Assembly: GCF_001830555.1 (NCBI RefSeq)
Contig: NZ_MIAM01000023.1
Coordinates: forward strand, 2,843 to 49,808
DNA length: 46,966 nucleotides
Reading direction: 5' to 3'
Origin: Sphingopyxis sp. RIFCSPHIGHO2_12_FULL_65_19
GTDB lineage: Bacteria > Pseudomonadota > Alphaproteobacteria > Sphingomonadales > Sphingomonadaceae
The translations under genes were made by a program, and so were the position numbers. Positions 28,993 to 39,682 of the stretch are shown piece after piece (the first letter of the stretch is position 1; each line of letters begins with the position of its first letter). The notes below the pieces were generated by a model that was given only the letters and a program-made list of their open reading frames with translations, was not told the origin of the DNA and ran no database searches.

Positions 28993-29316
28993 ATGATTGC
29001 GATGAAATTCGGTGTCGTCGGCGCTGCCGCGGCGCTGGCCCTGTCGGCTTGCGCCTCGGTCGGCGGGCCGGGCGTCAGTAGTTTTTATCAGTGCGATCGC
29101 GGCACGCGGCTGAAGGTCGATTTCGTGCGCGACCGCGCACTTGTCGGCGTGAACGGCATGCGCCAGGTCGCGATGCGGCAAACACCCGCGGCGAGCGGCG
29201 CCATCTATGAAAATGACCAAGGATGGCGGCTGCACACCAAGGGCAATGAGGCGATGTGGAACACCGCCGCACGCTCTGCCCCCGAAACCTGCCGTCAGGT
29301 CGCCGTTCCGCGCTGA
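28993..29316 (+). CDS. MliC-like lipoprotein, putative C-type lysozyme inhibitor
   Basis: 107 aa. Lipobox ALSAC near residue 20 after MIAMKFGVVGAAAALALSAC. The remaining ~85 residues show the MliC pattern: FYQCDRGTRLKVDFV, a middle block with ALVGVNGMRQVAMRQTPAASGAIYEN, then GWRLHTKGNEAMWN and a final ETCRQV whose Cys would pair with the first. In MliC the SG(A)xY loop enters the lysozyme active site; SGAIY is present here. AGGAG at 28982-28986 supports the ATG. It is probably cotranscribed with the crystallin-like gene. The family call is by motif; inhibition is inferred. Confidence 0.75.
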   Translation: MIAMKFGVVGAAAALALSACASVGGPGVSSFYQCDRGTRLKVDFVRDRALVGVNGMRQVAMRQTPAASGAIYENDQGWRLHTKGNEAMWNTAARSAPETCRQVAVPR

Positions 29317-29340
29317 CCACAGCAAGCCCGGTCCGGCAGA

Positions 29341-29835
29341 TCAGGGCCGGGCGGGCGCCTTGCAGCCGCGCTGGAGCCCGACGCCTTTCAGGAAGCCGCG
29401 GCGCACCGTGCCGGCATAGACCGCCAGCGCGTAGCGGCGGCGTTCGGCGTTCGCGCCGGTTACCTCGCCGATCAGGCCGCGGAACGGAATGACCGAACCC
29501 GCGATCGTTCCAGCGACGCGGCCCGCTGTTTCCTCGCGCTTTTTGGCACGGCTCTTGTCGACCTGTTCATTGACGTCGGGGCCGAGCACGGTGTCGAGTT
29601 CCTGCACTTCGCGGATGATCGCGGCGCATTTGCCGAGCCCGGCGAGCGAATAGGGCGCCTCCTGGACTTGCAGCAGCTTGGGCGGCACTTCCTTTCCGTC
29701 GAACGGCTCGGTCACCTTGTTCGCGGTATCCTCGACCGTCGAATCCTCGGGCGCGCCTTGCTGGGCCTGGGTAGGCATGGCAGCCGCCGAGCAAATGGCG
29801 GCGATGACGAAAAAAGCCTTGTTACGCATGGTCAT
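29341..29835 (-). CDS. Exported hypothetical protein
   Basis: 164 aa. Signal peptide MTMRNKAFFVIAAICSAAAM with cleavage near TQAQQ; no lipobox. The mature part has an acidic N-terminal stretch (GAPEDSTVEDTANKVTEPFDG), two Cys (LGKCAAI and QRGCKAP) and a Gly-containing hydrophobic region (GRVAGTIAGSVIPFRGLIGEVTG) that could associate with membrane. A GGGGA ribosome site precedes the ATG at 29835. It converges on the MliC-like gene with 24 bases between the stops. I do not recognise the family. Confidence 0.75.
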   Translation of the reverse strand: MTMRNKAFFVIAAICSAAAMPTQAQQGAPEDSTVEDTANKVTEPFDGKEVPPKLLQVQEAPYSLAGLGKCAAIIREVQELDTVLGPDVNEQVDKSRAKKREETAGRVAGTIAGSVIPFRGLIGEVTGANAERRRYALAVYAGTVRRGFLKGVGLQRGCKAPARP

Positions 29836-29904
29836 ATCGATCCCCTGAGTTCACATGGTTCCAACGCATCAAACGCCGTTCGGCTGCGTCGATGCCCGTC
29901 AAGC

Positions 29905-30771
29905 CTACCGCGTCGGCACCAGCGCCTCGCCGGTCCAGTCGTAGAATCCCCGCCCGGCCTTTTTGCCGACCCAGCCCGCATCGACATATTGGACGAGCAA
30001 GGGCGCCGGGCGAAACTTGGGATCGCCGGTGCCGCTGTAAAGCACACGGATGATTTCGAGACAGGTGTCGAGGCCGATGAAGTCTGCAAGCGTGATCGGC
30101 CCCATCGGGTGATTGAGCCCAAGACGGCAACCGGCATCGATGTCCTGCATCGTCGCGACGCCCTCGCCCAAGGCGAACACCGCTTCGTTGATCATCGGCA
30201 TCAGCACGCGGTTGACGATGAACCCCGGCGCGTCGTTGGCGTGGACGATTTCCTTGCCGAGCCCGCGGCCATAGGATTCGACCTTGGCGAGCGTGTCGTC
30301 GCTGGTCGCGAGGCCGCGGATCAGTTCGATCAGCCCCATGACCGGCACCGGGTTGAAGAAATGGACGCCGATGAAACGCGCCGGATCGGGCGCGGCCTGG
30401 GCAAGCCGGGTGATCGGGATCGAGCTGGTGTTGCTGGCGAGGATCGCGGTCGCCGACAGATGCTGCCCGACGCTGGCAAAGATCGCGCGCTTGATCTCTT
30501 CCCGCTCGGTCGCTGCCTCGACCACCAGGTCGGCGGGCGCAAATGCGGCGTGATCGGCGACAGCCGTGATCCGGCCAAGCAAAGCGTCGGCATCGTCCTG
30601 GCCGATCTTTTCCTTTGCCACCAGGCGTCCGAGCGCCTTGGCGATGCTGGCCTTACCCGCTTCGGCGCGCGCAAGGTCGATGTCGGACAGCAGCACGTCG
30701 TGGCCCGCGCCTGCCGATACCTGCGCAATGCCCGCGCCCATTTGCCCCGCCCCGATGACGCCGACGATCAT
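29905..30771 (-). CDS. 3-hydroxybutyryl-CoA / 3-hydroxyacyl-CoA dehydrogenase
   Basis: 288 aa, the size of stand-alone 3-hydroxyacyl-CoA dehydrogenases. It oxidises L-3-hydroxyacyl-CoA with NAD(P). The N-terminal Rossmann site is GAGQMGAGIA (7-16); the catalytic His lies in IGVHFFNPVPVMGLIELI with its Glu partner VVEAATE, and the C-terminal dimerisation domain contains NDAPGFIVNRVLMPMINEA and GCRLGLNHPMGP. Short-chain specificity (butyryl) is likely but not proven. It follows egtD on the same strand after 86 bases, and may have its own promoter there. Confidence 0.93.
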   Translation of the reverse strand: MIVGVIGAGQMGAGIAQVSAGAGHDVLLSDIDLARAEAGKASIAKALGRLVAKEKIGQDDADALLGRITAVADHAAFAPADLVVEAATEREEIKRAIFASVGQHLSATAILASNTSSIPITRLAQAAPDPARFIGVHFFNPVPVMGLIELIRGLATSDDTLAKVESYGRGLGKEIVHANDAPGFIVNRVLMPMINEAVFALGEGVATMQDIDAGCRLGLNHPMGPITLADFIGLDTCLEIIRVLYSGTGDPKFRPAPLLVQYVDAGWVGKKAGRGFYDWTGEALVPTR

Positions 30772-30857
30772 AAATTGCCCTTTCGCTGAAAACCCGTGGC
30801 TGTGGCCCTAGGCCCTGGGCTTCCGCCGTCAAGAGCCGTGCGCGGCGCCGGCGCAGG

Positions 30858-31844
30858 TCAGGGCGCGGAGCGAAAGGGCGTCGCCTCGGCAAGGATCAGC
30901 GCGAAAGCGGGGTCGGCGTCATCCCATGTTGCAATGGGCGTCCAGCCCGATGCGCGAAGCAACAAATTGGCGTCGCGCGGACCATATTTATGGCTGTTCT
31001 CGCTATGGATCGTTTCGCCGGCAGCCATATGATAGGCTCGGCCATCGACCGTGAAATCCATGTCGCACGCCGCCACCAGATGCATTTCGATGCGCGCATG
31101 AACCTCGTCCCAGACCGCGCGATGGGCGAAATTCTCGACCGCGATATCGCCGCCCAATTCACGATTGATGCGTTCGAGCAGGTTGAGGTTGAACGCCGCG
31201 GTCACGCCTGCGGGGTCGTCATAGGCCAGTTCGAGCGTCGCGACATCCTTGATCCGGTCGATGCCGATCAGCAGGAGCGACCCTTCGCCGAGTGCACAGC
31301 GCCAGTTGCGGAGCAGGTCGATCGCGGTGCGCGCCACCATATTGCCGATCGTGCTGCCCGGAAAAAAACCGAGCTTCGGCTGATCGACGATTTCGCGCGG
31401 CAATTCGACGCGCTGGGTAAAGTCGGCCTCGACCGGGTAGATCGGAAGTCCCGGAAAACGCCGGGCGAGCGCCAGCGCGCTGTCGCGCAGGAAATCCCCC
31501 GAAATATCGACCGGGACATAAGCGGCGGGCGCAATCGCGTCCAGCAGCAGTGGGGTCTTCGTCGAGCTGCCCGATCCCAGTTCGATCAACGCACGCCCCG
31601 CCCCGATCGCCGACGCCATGGCGGCGGCGTGGCGGGCCAGCAGGTCGGTTTCGCTGCGCGTCGGATAATATTCGGGGAGGGCCGTGATATCCTCGAACAA
31701 GGCAGAACCCGTCGCATCGTAGAACCAGCGTGCCGGAAACGCCTTTTGCTGCTGGGCCAGCCCTGCATGAACATCGGCACGAAATGCGATGTCGACCCCC
31801 GCCGCATCGGCGTCGATCTGCCGAAGTTGACGCACTACGCCCAT
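30858..31844 (-). CDS. egtD: L-histidine N-alpha-methyltransferase (ergothioneine)
   Basis: 328 aa. SAM-dependent enzyme that trimethylates histidine to hercynine, the first step of ergothioneine synthesis. The DUF2260-type fold shows KAFPARWFYDATGSALFEDI, PEYYPTRSE, the SAM site IELGSGSSTKTPLLL, GFFPGSTIGN and a substrate-site block YHMAAGETIHSENSHKYG. The start codon is one base after the egtB stop, so the two are cotranscribed and probably coupled. Confidence 0.95.
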   Translation of the reverse strand: MGVVRQLRQIDADAAGVDIAFRADVHAGLAQQQKAFPARWFYDATGSALFEDITALPEYYPTRSETDLLARHAAAMASAIGAGRALIELGSGSSTKTPLLLDAIAPAAYVPVDISGDFLRDSALALARRFPGLPIYPVEADFTQRVELPREIVDQPKLGFFPGSTIGNMVARTAIDLLRNWRCALGEGSLLLIGIDRIKDVATLELAYDDPAGVTAAFNLNLLERINRELGGDIAVENFAHRAVWDEVHARIEMHLVAACDMDFTVDGRAYHMAAGETIHSENSHKYGPRDANLLLRASGWTPIATWDDADPAFALILAEATPFRSAP

Positions 31845-31845
31845 G

Positions 31846-33111
31846 TTAAAGATCCTTCGCGAGCCGCACGCCGGTGAATTGCCAGCGTTGGTGGGGGTAA
31901 AAGAAATTGCGATAAGAGGCGCGCATATGGCCGCGCGGCGTCGCGCAGCTGCCGCCGCGGAGCACGAACTGGCCGCTCATGAACTTCCCATTATATTCGC
32001 CGACCGCGCCCGGCGCGGCGCGAAAGCCCGGATAGGGACGATAGGCGCTGCCGGTCCATTCCCACACGCTGCCGAACATCTGTTGCAGAACCGCGTCATC
32101 GGCCACCGCCGCCGGATGCACCGGCCCCGCGGCATCGAGTTGCTGGCCGCCATGCGGGTCGAAGGCCGCCGCCGCCGCTTCCCATTCAAACTCGGTCGGC
32201 AGACGGGCGCCCGCCCAACTGGCGAAGGCATCGGCCTCATAGAAACTCACATGCGTGACTGGTGCGGCTGGGTCGATCGCCTGCCAACCCGACAGCGTGA
32301 ACTGGCGGTCGTCATCCCAATAGGCGGGGGCGTCGACCGCCTCGCCCTGCACCCACGCCCAGCCGTCGCTGAGCCACAACGAGGGGGTGCGATAGCCGCC
32401 ATCGGCGATGAATTCCTGCCATTCGCCGTTGCTGACCGGGCGACTGGCGAGCGCGTGCGGCGCCAGCAACGCCGCGTGGCGCGGGCCTTCGCAGTCGAAG
32501 GCGAAGCCATCGTCGCGGTGGCCGACCGGCACGACGCCTTCGCCCCCCTTGATCCATTTCATGGCGGAAAACTGCGCAACTTCACTCGCGATCGGCGGTT
32601 CCCACACCGCCGGGCCAAGCGGATTTTGCGCGAAGAGATGCTTAAGGTCGGTCAGCAGAAGTTCCTGATGCTGCTGCTCGTGCTGGATGCCGAGTTCGAC
32701 CAGCTTGTGTGCCGCGGGCGGCAGCGCAGGCAGCGCGGCGCACAGCGCCGCATCGACATGCGCGCGCCAAATGCGGATTTCATCGAGCGCAGGGCGCGTC
32801 AGCAGGCCGCGGCGCGGCCGCGCGTGGCGCGGCCCTTCCGCTTCATAATAGCTGTTGAAAAGAAAGGGATAGCGTTCGTCGAACAGGCAATAGCCCGCAA
32901 CATGGTCGCGCAGGATGAAGATTTCAAAAAACCATGTCGTATGCGCGAGATGCCATTTGGCGGGCGACGCGTCGGCCATCGACTGGGCACTGGCGTCGGC
33001 ATCGGACAGCGGTGCCACCAGATCGAGCGATAATTGCCGCGTCGCGGCGAAACGCGATGCCAGCGATTCAAGCGGATCGGAGCGATTCTGGGCGTCGGTG
33101 CGGCTAGCCAT
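31846..33111 (-). CDS. egtB: Ergothioneine sulfoxide synthase EgtB
   Basis: 421 aa. Iron enzyme that joins hercynine to a thiol donor using oxygen. The N-terminal DinB-like region carries the probable iron ligands His57 (WHLAHTTWFFE), His144 and His148 (QHEQQHQEL); the C-terminal FGE-sulfatase domain has RPVSNGEWQEFI, ARLPTEFEWEAA, MFGSVWEWTGSAY, and RGGSCATPRGH with YRNFFYPHQRWQFTGVRL at the end. No egtA, egtC or egtE is in the window, so the thiol donor (gamma-glutamylcysteine or cysteine) and the C-S lyase are not defined here. It is the first gene of egtBD. Confidence 0.95.
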   Translation of the reverse strand: MASRTDAQNRSDPLESLASRFAATRQLSLDLVAPLSDADASAQSMADASPAKWHLAHTTWFFEIFILRDHVAGYCLFDERYPFLFNSYYEAEGPRHARPRRGLLTRPALDEIRIWRAHVDAALCAALPALPPAAHKLVELGIQHEQQHQELLLTDLKHLFAQNPLGPAVWEPPIASEVAQFSAMKWIKGGEGVVPVGHRDDGFAFDCEGPRHAALLAPHALASRPVSNGEWQEFIADGGYRTPSLWLSDGWAWVQGEAVDAPAYWDDDRQFTLSGWQAIDPAAPVTHVSFYEADAFASWAGARLPTEFEWEAAAAAFDPHGGQQLDAAGPVHPAAVADDAVLQQMFGSVWEWTGSAYRPYPGFRAAPGAVGEYNGKFMSGQFVLRGGSCATPRGHMRASYRNFFYPHQRWQFTGVRLAKDL

Positions 33112-33238
33112 GATGAGACAATTCCCCGGGGTGCGATTCGGTTTCGCTGCGTCCCAGATTATGGTTACGCCGCGATGGAAAGTCTAGAACATTTGGAGAA
33201 CAAGTGCCGGTCGGACGGAATCCGGGGCGATGTTGGCG

Positions 33239-33820
33239 TTAGCGCGTTGCGCCGGGTTTCCACAGGACATCGCCGCCCGCCGGGGCGTTGAGGTGCCGCG
33301 TGAGCACGAAAAGATGGTCCGACAGGCGGTTGAGATAAGCCAGCGCGAGCGGGTTGAGGTCGCGCGTCGCACCCGCCGCCACGGCGGCGCGTTCGGCGCG
33401 GCGCGCGACCGCGCGCGCGAGGTGCAGCCGCGCCGCAGCTTCGGTGCCGCCGGGCAGGATGAAGCTTTTGAGCGCCCCCAGCGCGCCGTTCATCGCGTCA
33501 ATCTCGTCCTCCAGCCGCGCAATCTGGCTTGGCACGATGCGCAGCGCCATGTCGTGCGGGCCGAAGCCGAACTGAATGTCGGGCGGGGTCGCAAGGTCGG
33601 CGCCGAGGTCGAACATCTCGTTCTGGATGCGCGCGAGCATGGCGGCGGCGTCGCTCGCCGGATCGAGCGCGGCGGCGGCGATGCCGATCGCACTGTTCGC
33701 TTCGTCGACGTCGCCGATTGCCGCCATCAGCGCGTCCGATTTGGCGATGCGCGATCCATCGACCAGCCCCGTGGTGCCGTCGTCGCCGGTGCGCGTGTAG
33801 ATCTTGTTCAGCTTGACCAT
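33239..33820 (-). CDS. ATP:cob(I)alamin adenosyltransferase, PduO type
   Basis: 193 aa. It makes adenosylcobalamin from cob(I)alamin and ATP as a trimer. The N-terminal ATP motif YTRTGDDGTTGLVDG (8-22) and the C-terminal RAVARRAERAAV with LNRLSDHLFVLTRHLN are diagnostic. It precedes a HIG1-like small membrane protein read on the same strand and separated by 12 bases (33833-34057 lies upstream), then gluQRS further upstream, so the three genes may form one unit. Confidence 0.95.
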   Translation of the reverse strand: MVKLNKIYTRTGDDGTTGLVDGSRIAKSDALMAAIGDVDEANSAIGIAAAALDPASDAAAMLARIQNEMFDLGADLATPPDIQFGFGPHDMALRIVPSQIARLEDEIDAMNGALGALKSFILPGGTEAAARLHLARAVARRAERAAVAAGATRDLNPLALAYLNRLSDHLFVLTRHLNAPAGGDVLWKPGATR

Positions 33821-33832
33821 CGCGGGCGGTGC

Positions 33833-34057
33833 TTATTTGCCGGCGGCGAACAGACCGATCAGCACGAGCAGGATGATGGTGATCGCCTGCCACTTCACGC
33901 GCGACATCATCATCCTGTTCTGCATCACCTGATTCTCGTGCGCGGTGCCCTCAACCTGCGCCTTGTGCCCTTGCGAGAAATAGAAGAGTCCGCGCGCAAG
34001 CGAGAAGAGGACGAAGCCGGCGGCGATCACGACGCCAAGGATGAGCAGGATTTCCAT
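33833..34057 (-). CDS. Small twin-transmembrane protein, HIG1-like
   Basis: 74 aa with two membrane segments (ILLILGVVIAAGFVLFSLARG and WQAITIILLVLIGLFAAG) joined by a polar loop. The loop and second helix, with QNRMMMSRVKWQAITI, match the QNxxMxxRVxxQ pattern of the HIG1/twin-transmembrane family of alphaproteobacteria, related to eukaryotic hypoxia-induced proteins that sit with respiratory complexes. Function in bacteria is not settled. It lies nine bases after the gluQRS stop and 12 bases before the adenosyltransferase start. Confidence 0.8.
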   Translation of the reverse strand: MEILLILGVVIAAGFVLFSLARGLFYFSQGHKAQVEGTAHENQVMQNRMMMSRVKWQAITIILLVLIGLFAAGK

Positions 34058-34066
34058 GACCCCTAT

Positions 34067-34924
34067 CTAGGGATTTTGCAGGAAATAGCCAGCAGGAAGC
34101 CGTCCCGCAGCCAAATCGGCGGCGAGCGCCCGCCCGTCGATCCCGGCCGCACGGAGCGAGGCGAGCGACGCCGCCGCATCGCGCTTTGCGAGCCGCTTTC
34201 CGTCGCGGCCGCAGACGAGCGCGTGGTGGCGATACAGCGGGGTCGGCAGGTCCAGCAGCGCCTGGAGCAGCCGGTGAACGTCGGTCGATGCGATCAGGTC
34301 CGCGCCGCGGATGACATGGCTTACCCCCATGTCGGCGTCGTCGAGCGTGCTCGCGAGATGATAGCTCGCCGGCGCATCCTTGCGCGCGAGGACAATATCG
34401 CCGTGGGCGAGCGGATCGGCGACGCGTACGCCCTGTCCGGCCTCTTCCCATCGCAGCGCGCCCGTGCGGCCCACCGCGCGGGCGACGTCAAGGCGCCAGC
34501 AATGCGCTTCGCCGGCCATCCGGCGCGCGCGCGTCGTCTCCGGCAGATTTCGGCAGGTGCCGGGATAAAGGGCGCCGGAAGGACCATGCGGGGCCGAAAG
34601 GCTCGCCGCGATGTCGGCGCGCGTGCAGAAGCAAGGATAGACGAGGCCGTGGGCGCGCAGCCTGTCCAGCGCCGCGGCATAATCGCCGAGCCGCGACGAC
34701 TGGCGCACCGGGTCGCCGTCCCAGTCGAGCCCGAGCCAGGCGAGATCGGCGAGCGAAGCATCCACAAACCCCTCCCGCGAGCGACTGCCGTCGATATCGT
34801 CGATGCGGATCAGGAAACACCCGCCCGCCCGGCGCGCCGCGTCATGCGCCAGAACCGCGCTATAGGCGTGGCCGAGGTGCAACTCGCCGGTCGGACTCGG
34901 AGCGAAACGGGTCAGCATCGTCAT
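34067..34924 (-). CDS. gluQ: Glutamyl-Q tRNA(Asp) synthetase
   Basis: 285 aa, a truncated glutamyl-tRNA synthetase without anticodon-binding domain. It transfers glutamate onto queuosine at position 34 of tRNA-Asp. Class I motifs: FAPSPTGELHLGHAYSA with HLGH at 16-19, and KRLAKRD as the KMSKS-like loop. The zinc-site cysteines appear in YPCFCTRAD and YPGTCRN. The product acts downstream of queuosine synthesis, and a VUT-family precursor transporter is encoded at 26100-26792. It is the first gene of the minus-strand group with the HIG1-like and adenosyltransferase genes. Confidence 0.95.
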   Translation of the reverse strand: MTMLTRFAPSPTGELHLGHAYSAVLAHDAARRAGGCFLIRIDDIDGSRSREGFVDASLADLAWLGLDWDGDPVRQSSRLGDYAAALDRLRAHGLVYPCFCTRADIAASLSAPHGPSGALYPGTCRNLPETTRARRMAGEAHCWRLDVARAVGRTGALRWEEAGQGVRVADPLAHGDIVLARKDAPASYHLASTLDDADMGVSHVIRGADLIASTDVHRLLQALLDLPTPLYRHHALVCGRDGKRLAKRDAAASLASLRAAGIDGRALAADLAAGRLPAGYFLQNP

Positions 34925-35088
34925 GGCAATGAATCCATATGCGGTGGCGAGTCAAAGGCAATCATTCCATATCTTGCGGGCATAAGCCCCCTTGACGTCA
35001 GAATCTGATGCGGCATGTAATGATGGTGTCATGCAGGAACGGCAGTGGCGCGCCATCCCGCGATCAAAGGGGGCAGCGTTACCAAGCC

Positions 35089-35655
35089 ATGTTCCATCCC
35101 GATCTTGCCCGGCATCCCGATAGCTGTCCGGCCCTCGTCCTCAACGCAGACTATACGCCGCTGAGCTATTACCCCTTGAGCCTCTGGCCCTGGCAGACTG
35201 CGGTGAAGGCCGTATTCCTCGACCGCGTCACCATCGTCGAAAATTACGAGCGCGAGATTCATTCGCCGACGCGGACGATGCCGATCCCGAGCGTCATTGC
35301 GCTCCGCCAATATGTGAAGCCGTCGGAGCATCCGGCGTTCACGCGCTTCAACCTGTTCCTGCGCGACCGTTTCGCGTGCCAATATTGCGGGTCGGGCAAG
35401 GATTTGACCTTCGACCATGTCGTGCCGCGGCGGCTTGGCGGGCGAACGACGTGGGAAAATGTCGCAACCGCCTGCGCCCCGTGCAACCTGAAGAAGGGCG
35501 GCCGCACGCCGCAACAGGCGCATATGCCGCTCTATCGCCAGCCGTGGCGCCCGACGAGTTGGCAGTTGCAGGACAATGGCCGGGCGTTTCCGCCAAATTA
35601 TCTGCATACGAGCTGGATCGACTGGCTCTATTGGGATGTCGAACTCGAAGGCTGA
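35089..35655 (+). CDS. HNH endonuclease
   Basis: 188 aa from the ATG at 35089 (MFHPDLARHP), chosen because this is the conserved N-terminus of the widespread family; the frame is open to 35008 and ATGs there cannot be excluded. N-terminal region: CPALVLNADYTPLSYYPLSLW. The HNH/zinc core spans about 94-140: RFACQYCGSGKDLTFDHVVP (Cys97, Cys100, Asp109, His110), ENVATACAPCNLKKGG (Asn124, Cys129, Cys132, Asn133). These solitary HNH proteins are near-universal in alphaproteobacteria, and their DNA target is unknown. No partner methylase or defence gene is adjacent. Confidence 0.88.
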   Translation: MFHPDLARHPDSCPALVLNADYTPLSYYPLSLWPWQTAVKAVFLDRVTIVENYEREIHSPTRTMPIPSVIALRQYVKPSEHPAFTRFNLFLRDRFACQYCGSGKDLTFDHVVPRRLGGRTTWENVATACAPCNLKKGGRTPQQAHMPLYRQPWRPTSWQLQDNGRAFPPNYLHTSWIDWLYWDVELEG

Positions 35656-35736
35656 TAGTGGCACAACGGGCGCGACAGCATGGGTTCACCTCGATGGCAT
35701 TAGGCGCGCGCCAACCATCGAAAAAGGAGACACATC

Positions 35737-36159
35737 ATGGTTCGCATCACCCGCATCCTCGCCGTCGGCATGGCCGCCGCGCCGGTGCTCGCCGCCTGCG
35801 CGACCACGCCAGCCGAGCAGCCCGTGTCGGTCACCGGCAGCATCGCCTATCGCGAGCGCATCGCGTTGCCGCCGACGGCGCAGGTCGAAATCACGCTTGC
35901 CGACGTCAGCCTGATGGATGCGCCGTCGAAAACGATCGCGCGGCAATCCTTTACCGCCGACGGGCGGCAGGTGCCTTTTGCGTTCACGATGACGGTCGAC
36001 CAACGCCCGCTCGACCCGCGCCACAGCTATGCGGTTTCGGCGCGGATCACCGATGCGGCGGGCAATCTGATGTTCATCACCGACACGCGCAACTCTGTTG
36101 CGTTCGACGGTCGGCGCACGATCGATATGGGCATGCTGACCCTCGTCAAGACGAACTGA
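35737..36159 (+). CDS. YbaY/YscW-family lipoprotein
   Basis: 140 aa. Lipobox LAAC near residue 20 (ILAVGMAAAPVLAAC). The rest is a single beta-sandwich of the YbaY type: VSVTGSIAYRERIALPPTAQ, VEITLADVSLMD, IARQSFTADGRQVPFAFTM, RHSYAVSARITDAAGNLMFIT. These envelope proteins lack a firm function; some act as chaperone-like factors for secretins. AAAAAGGAG at 35719-35727 supports the ATG. A 26-bp palindrome follows the stop. Confidence 0.85.
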   Translation: MVRITRILAVGMAAAPVLAACATTPAEQPVSVTGSIAYRERIALPPTAQVEITLADVSLMDAPSKTIARQSFTADGRQVPFAFTMTVDQRPLDPRHSYAVSARITDAAGNLMFITDTRNSVAFDGRRTIDMGMLTLVKTN

Positions 36160-36162
36160 AAT

Positions 36163-36188
36163 AAGCCGCGCATAGCTATGCGCGGCTT
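36163..36188. terminator. 26-bp perfect palindrome after the YbaY-like gene
   Basis: The sequence from AAGCCGCGCATAG through CTATGCGCGGCTT is entirely self-complementary and starts three bases past the stop codon. As RNA it gives an 11-bp stem with a tetraloop; only two T residues end it, so it is a weak or bidirectional terminator, and it is also the first of three structures before ppc. Confidence 0.65.
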
Positions 36189-36192
36189 GACC

Positions 36193-36224
36193 CTGCACCT
36201 TCGCAGGTGCAGCAAGCTGGGCCC

Positions 36225-36232
<8 letters not shown>
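36193..36232 (+). promoter_or_regulatory. Structured ppc leader enclosing the start codon
   Basis: Hairpin CTGCACCT-TCGC-AGGTGCAG (36193-36212) is followed by GGGCCCATGGGCCC (36219-36232), a 14-bp perfect palindrome centred on the ppc ATG (36225). The only purine-rich candidate ribosome site, AGGTG (36205-36209), lies in the hairpin stem and is 15 bases from the ATG. The arrangement suggests that start access depends on RNA folding. Confidence 0.5.
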
Positions 36233-38903
<2,671 letters not shown>

Positions 38904-38910
38904 GGGCTTC

Positions 38911-39084
38911 CCGCCCCCTTGATGGGGGAAGGATACGAAGCCTTGCGCCTTTGGCGCCAGGCAGAGTTGGATGGGGATGAGGGTGCGTCCTTGCACCCAC
39001 CATTTCAGGGCGAGAGCGCACCCCCACCGCTGCGACTAGGAAGCAAGCTTCCAAGTCTCGCTGCCTCCCCCATCAAGGGGGAGG
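38911..39084. repeat. Composite inverted repeat, copy A (behind ppc)
   Basis: The outer arms are CCCCC-TTGAT-GGGGG (38914-38928) and CCTCCCCC-ATCAA-GGGGGAGG (39064-39084), complementary to each other. Between are GGGTGC/GCACCC (38981-38998) and a core hairpin GACT-A-GGAAG-CAAG-CTTCC-A-AGTC (39034-39057) followed by TCTCGCTGCC. Copy B at 40618-40743 has the same layout with compensatory changes. No gene is seen in this 193-bp gap. Confidence 0.8.
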
Positions 39085-39096
39085 ATGGGCTGCCCC

Positions 39097-39615
39097 TCAG
39101 ACCTTCGTGATCACCACTTCGCCCTTGGCGTTCGCGCCGTCGGGGCCGAAGTTTATGCGAAAATCGGCGCCGTCCTTGTCCTTGCCCGCAAGCGTATCGC
39201 CGCTGCGCGTAACCTTGACGCCCTTTTTGGCAAATTCGCCCGCCATCCAGTCGGCCGCGACTTTGGGCGCGGCCGGGGACGTAAAGCCGAGTTTGACCGT
39301 CGCCTTGTCGATGCCATTCTTGTCGCTGGCATCCACGTCGACCTTGGTGACTTTGCTGCCGGGATAAAGTTTCACCCCGTCGATGTCGAAATCGCTCTCG
39401 ATATCGAGATCGACGAAATCGGGAATGTCGATGTCGATCGCGGCGCCGTCGCCGCCGATCTTGATCTTGCCGCCATCCTGATCGGCCTTGATCCGGATAC
39501 CGCCGCCGTCGCCTTCGGCGTTGATCGACACTTCGGTCGCTTCGCCGGTCTTCTTTTCCTCCGACCCGCAAGCGGCGAGGAGCATCATCGGCGGGATCAG
39601 GAAAGCGAGGCGCAT
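39097..39615 (-). CDS. Predicted acidic lipoprotein
   Basis: 172 aa from the ATG at 39615, which has AAGGAGA seven bases upstream; a longer frame adds 12 unlikely residues. Lipobox LLAAC near residue 16 (FLIPPMMLLAACGS). Residues about 30-85 are a repetitive Gly/Asp/Ile pattern (GGGIRIKADQDGGKIKIGGD, IDIDIPDFVDLDIESDFDID) that looks like a beta-helix or stacked beta-strands and is acidic enough to bind cations. The C-terminal part (VKLGFTSPAAPKVAADWMAG, VKVTRSGDTLAGKDKDGADF) is globular. Family not recognised. Confidence 0.75.
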   Translation of the reverse strand: MRLAFLIPPMMLLAACGSEEKKTGEATEVSINAEGDGGGIRIKADQDGGKIKIGGDGAAIDIDIPDFVDLDIESDFDIDGVKLYPGSKVTKVDVDASDKNGIDKATVKLGFTSPAAPKVAADWMAGEFAKKGVKVTRSGDTLAGKDKDGADFRINFGPDGANAKGEVVITKV

Positions 39616-39682
39616 GGGAAATCTCCTTGGTGCATTAGTTATATAATACACCTTGGAGATGGGTGAGTCAATTTCCCTGTAT

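Noticed and set aside
35089-35655. HNH endonuclease as part of a defence or restriction system
   Set aside because: Neighbours are gluQRS and a YbaY-like lipoprotein; no methylase or other defence gene, and this solitary type is widespread in the class.
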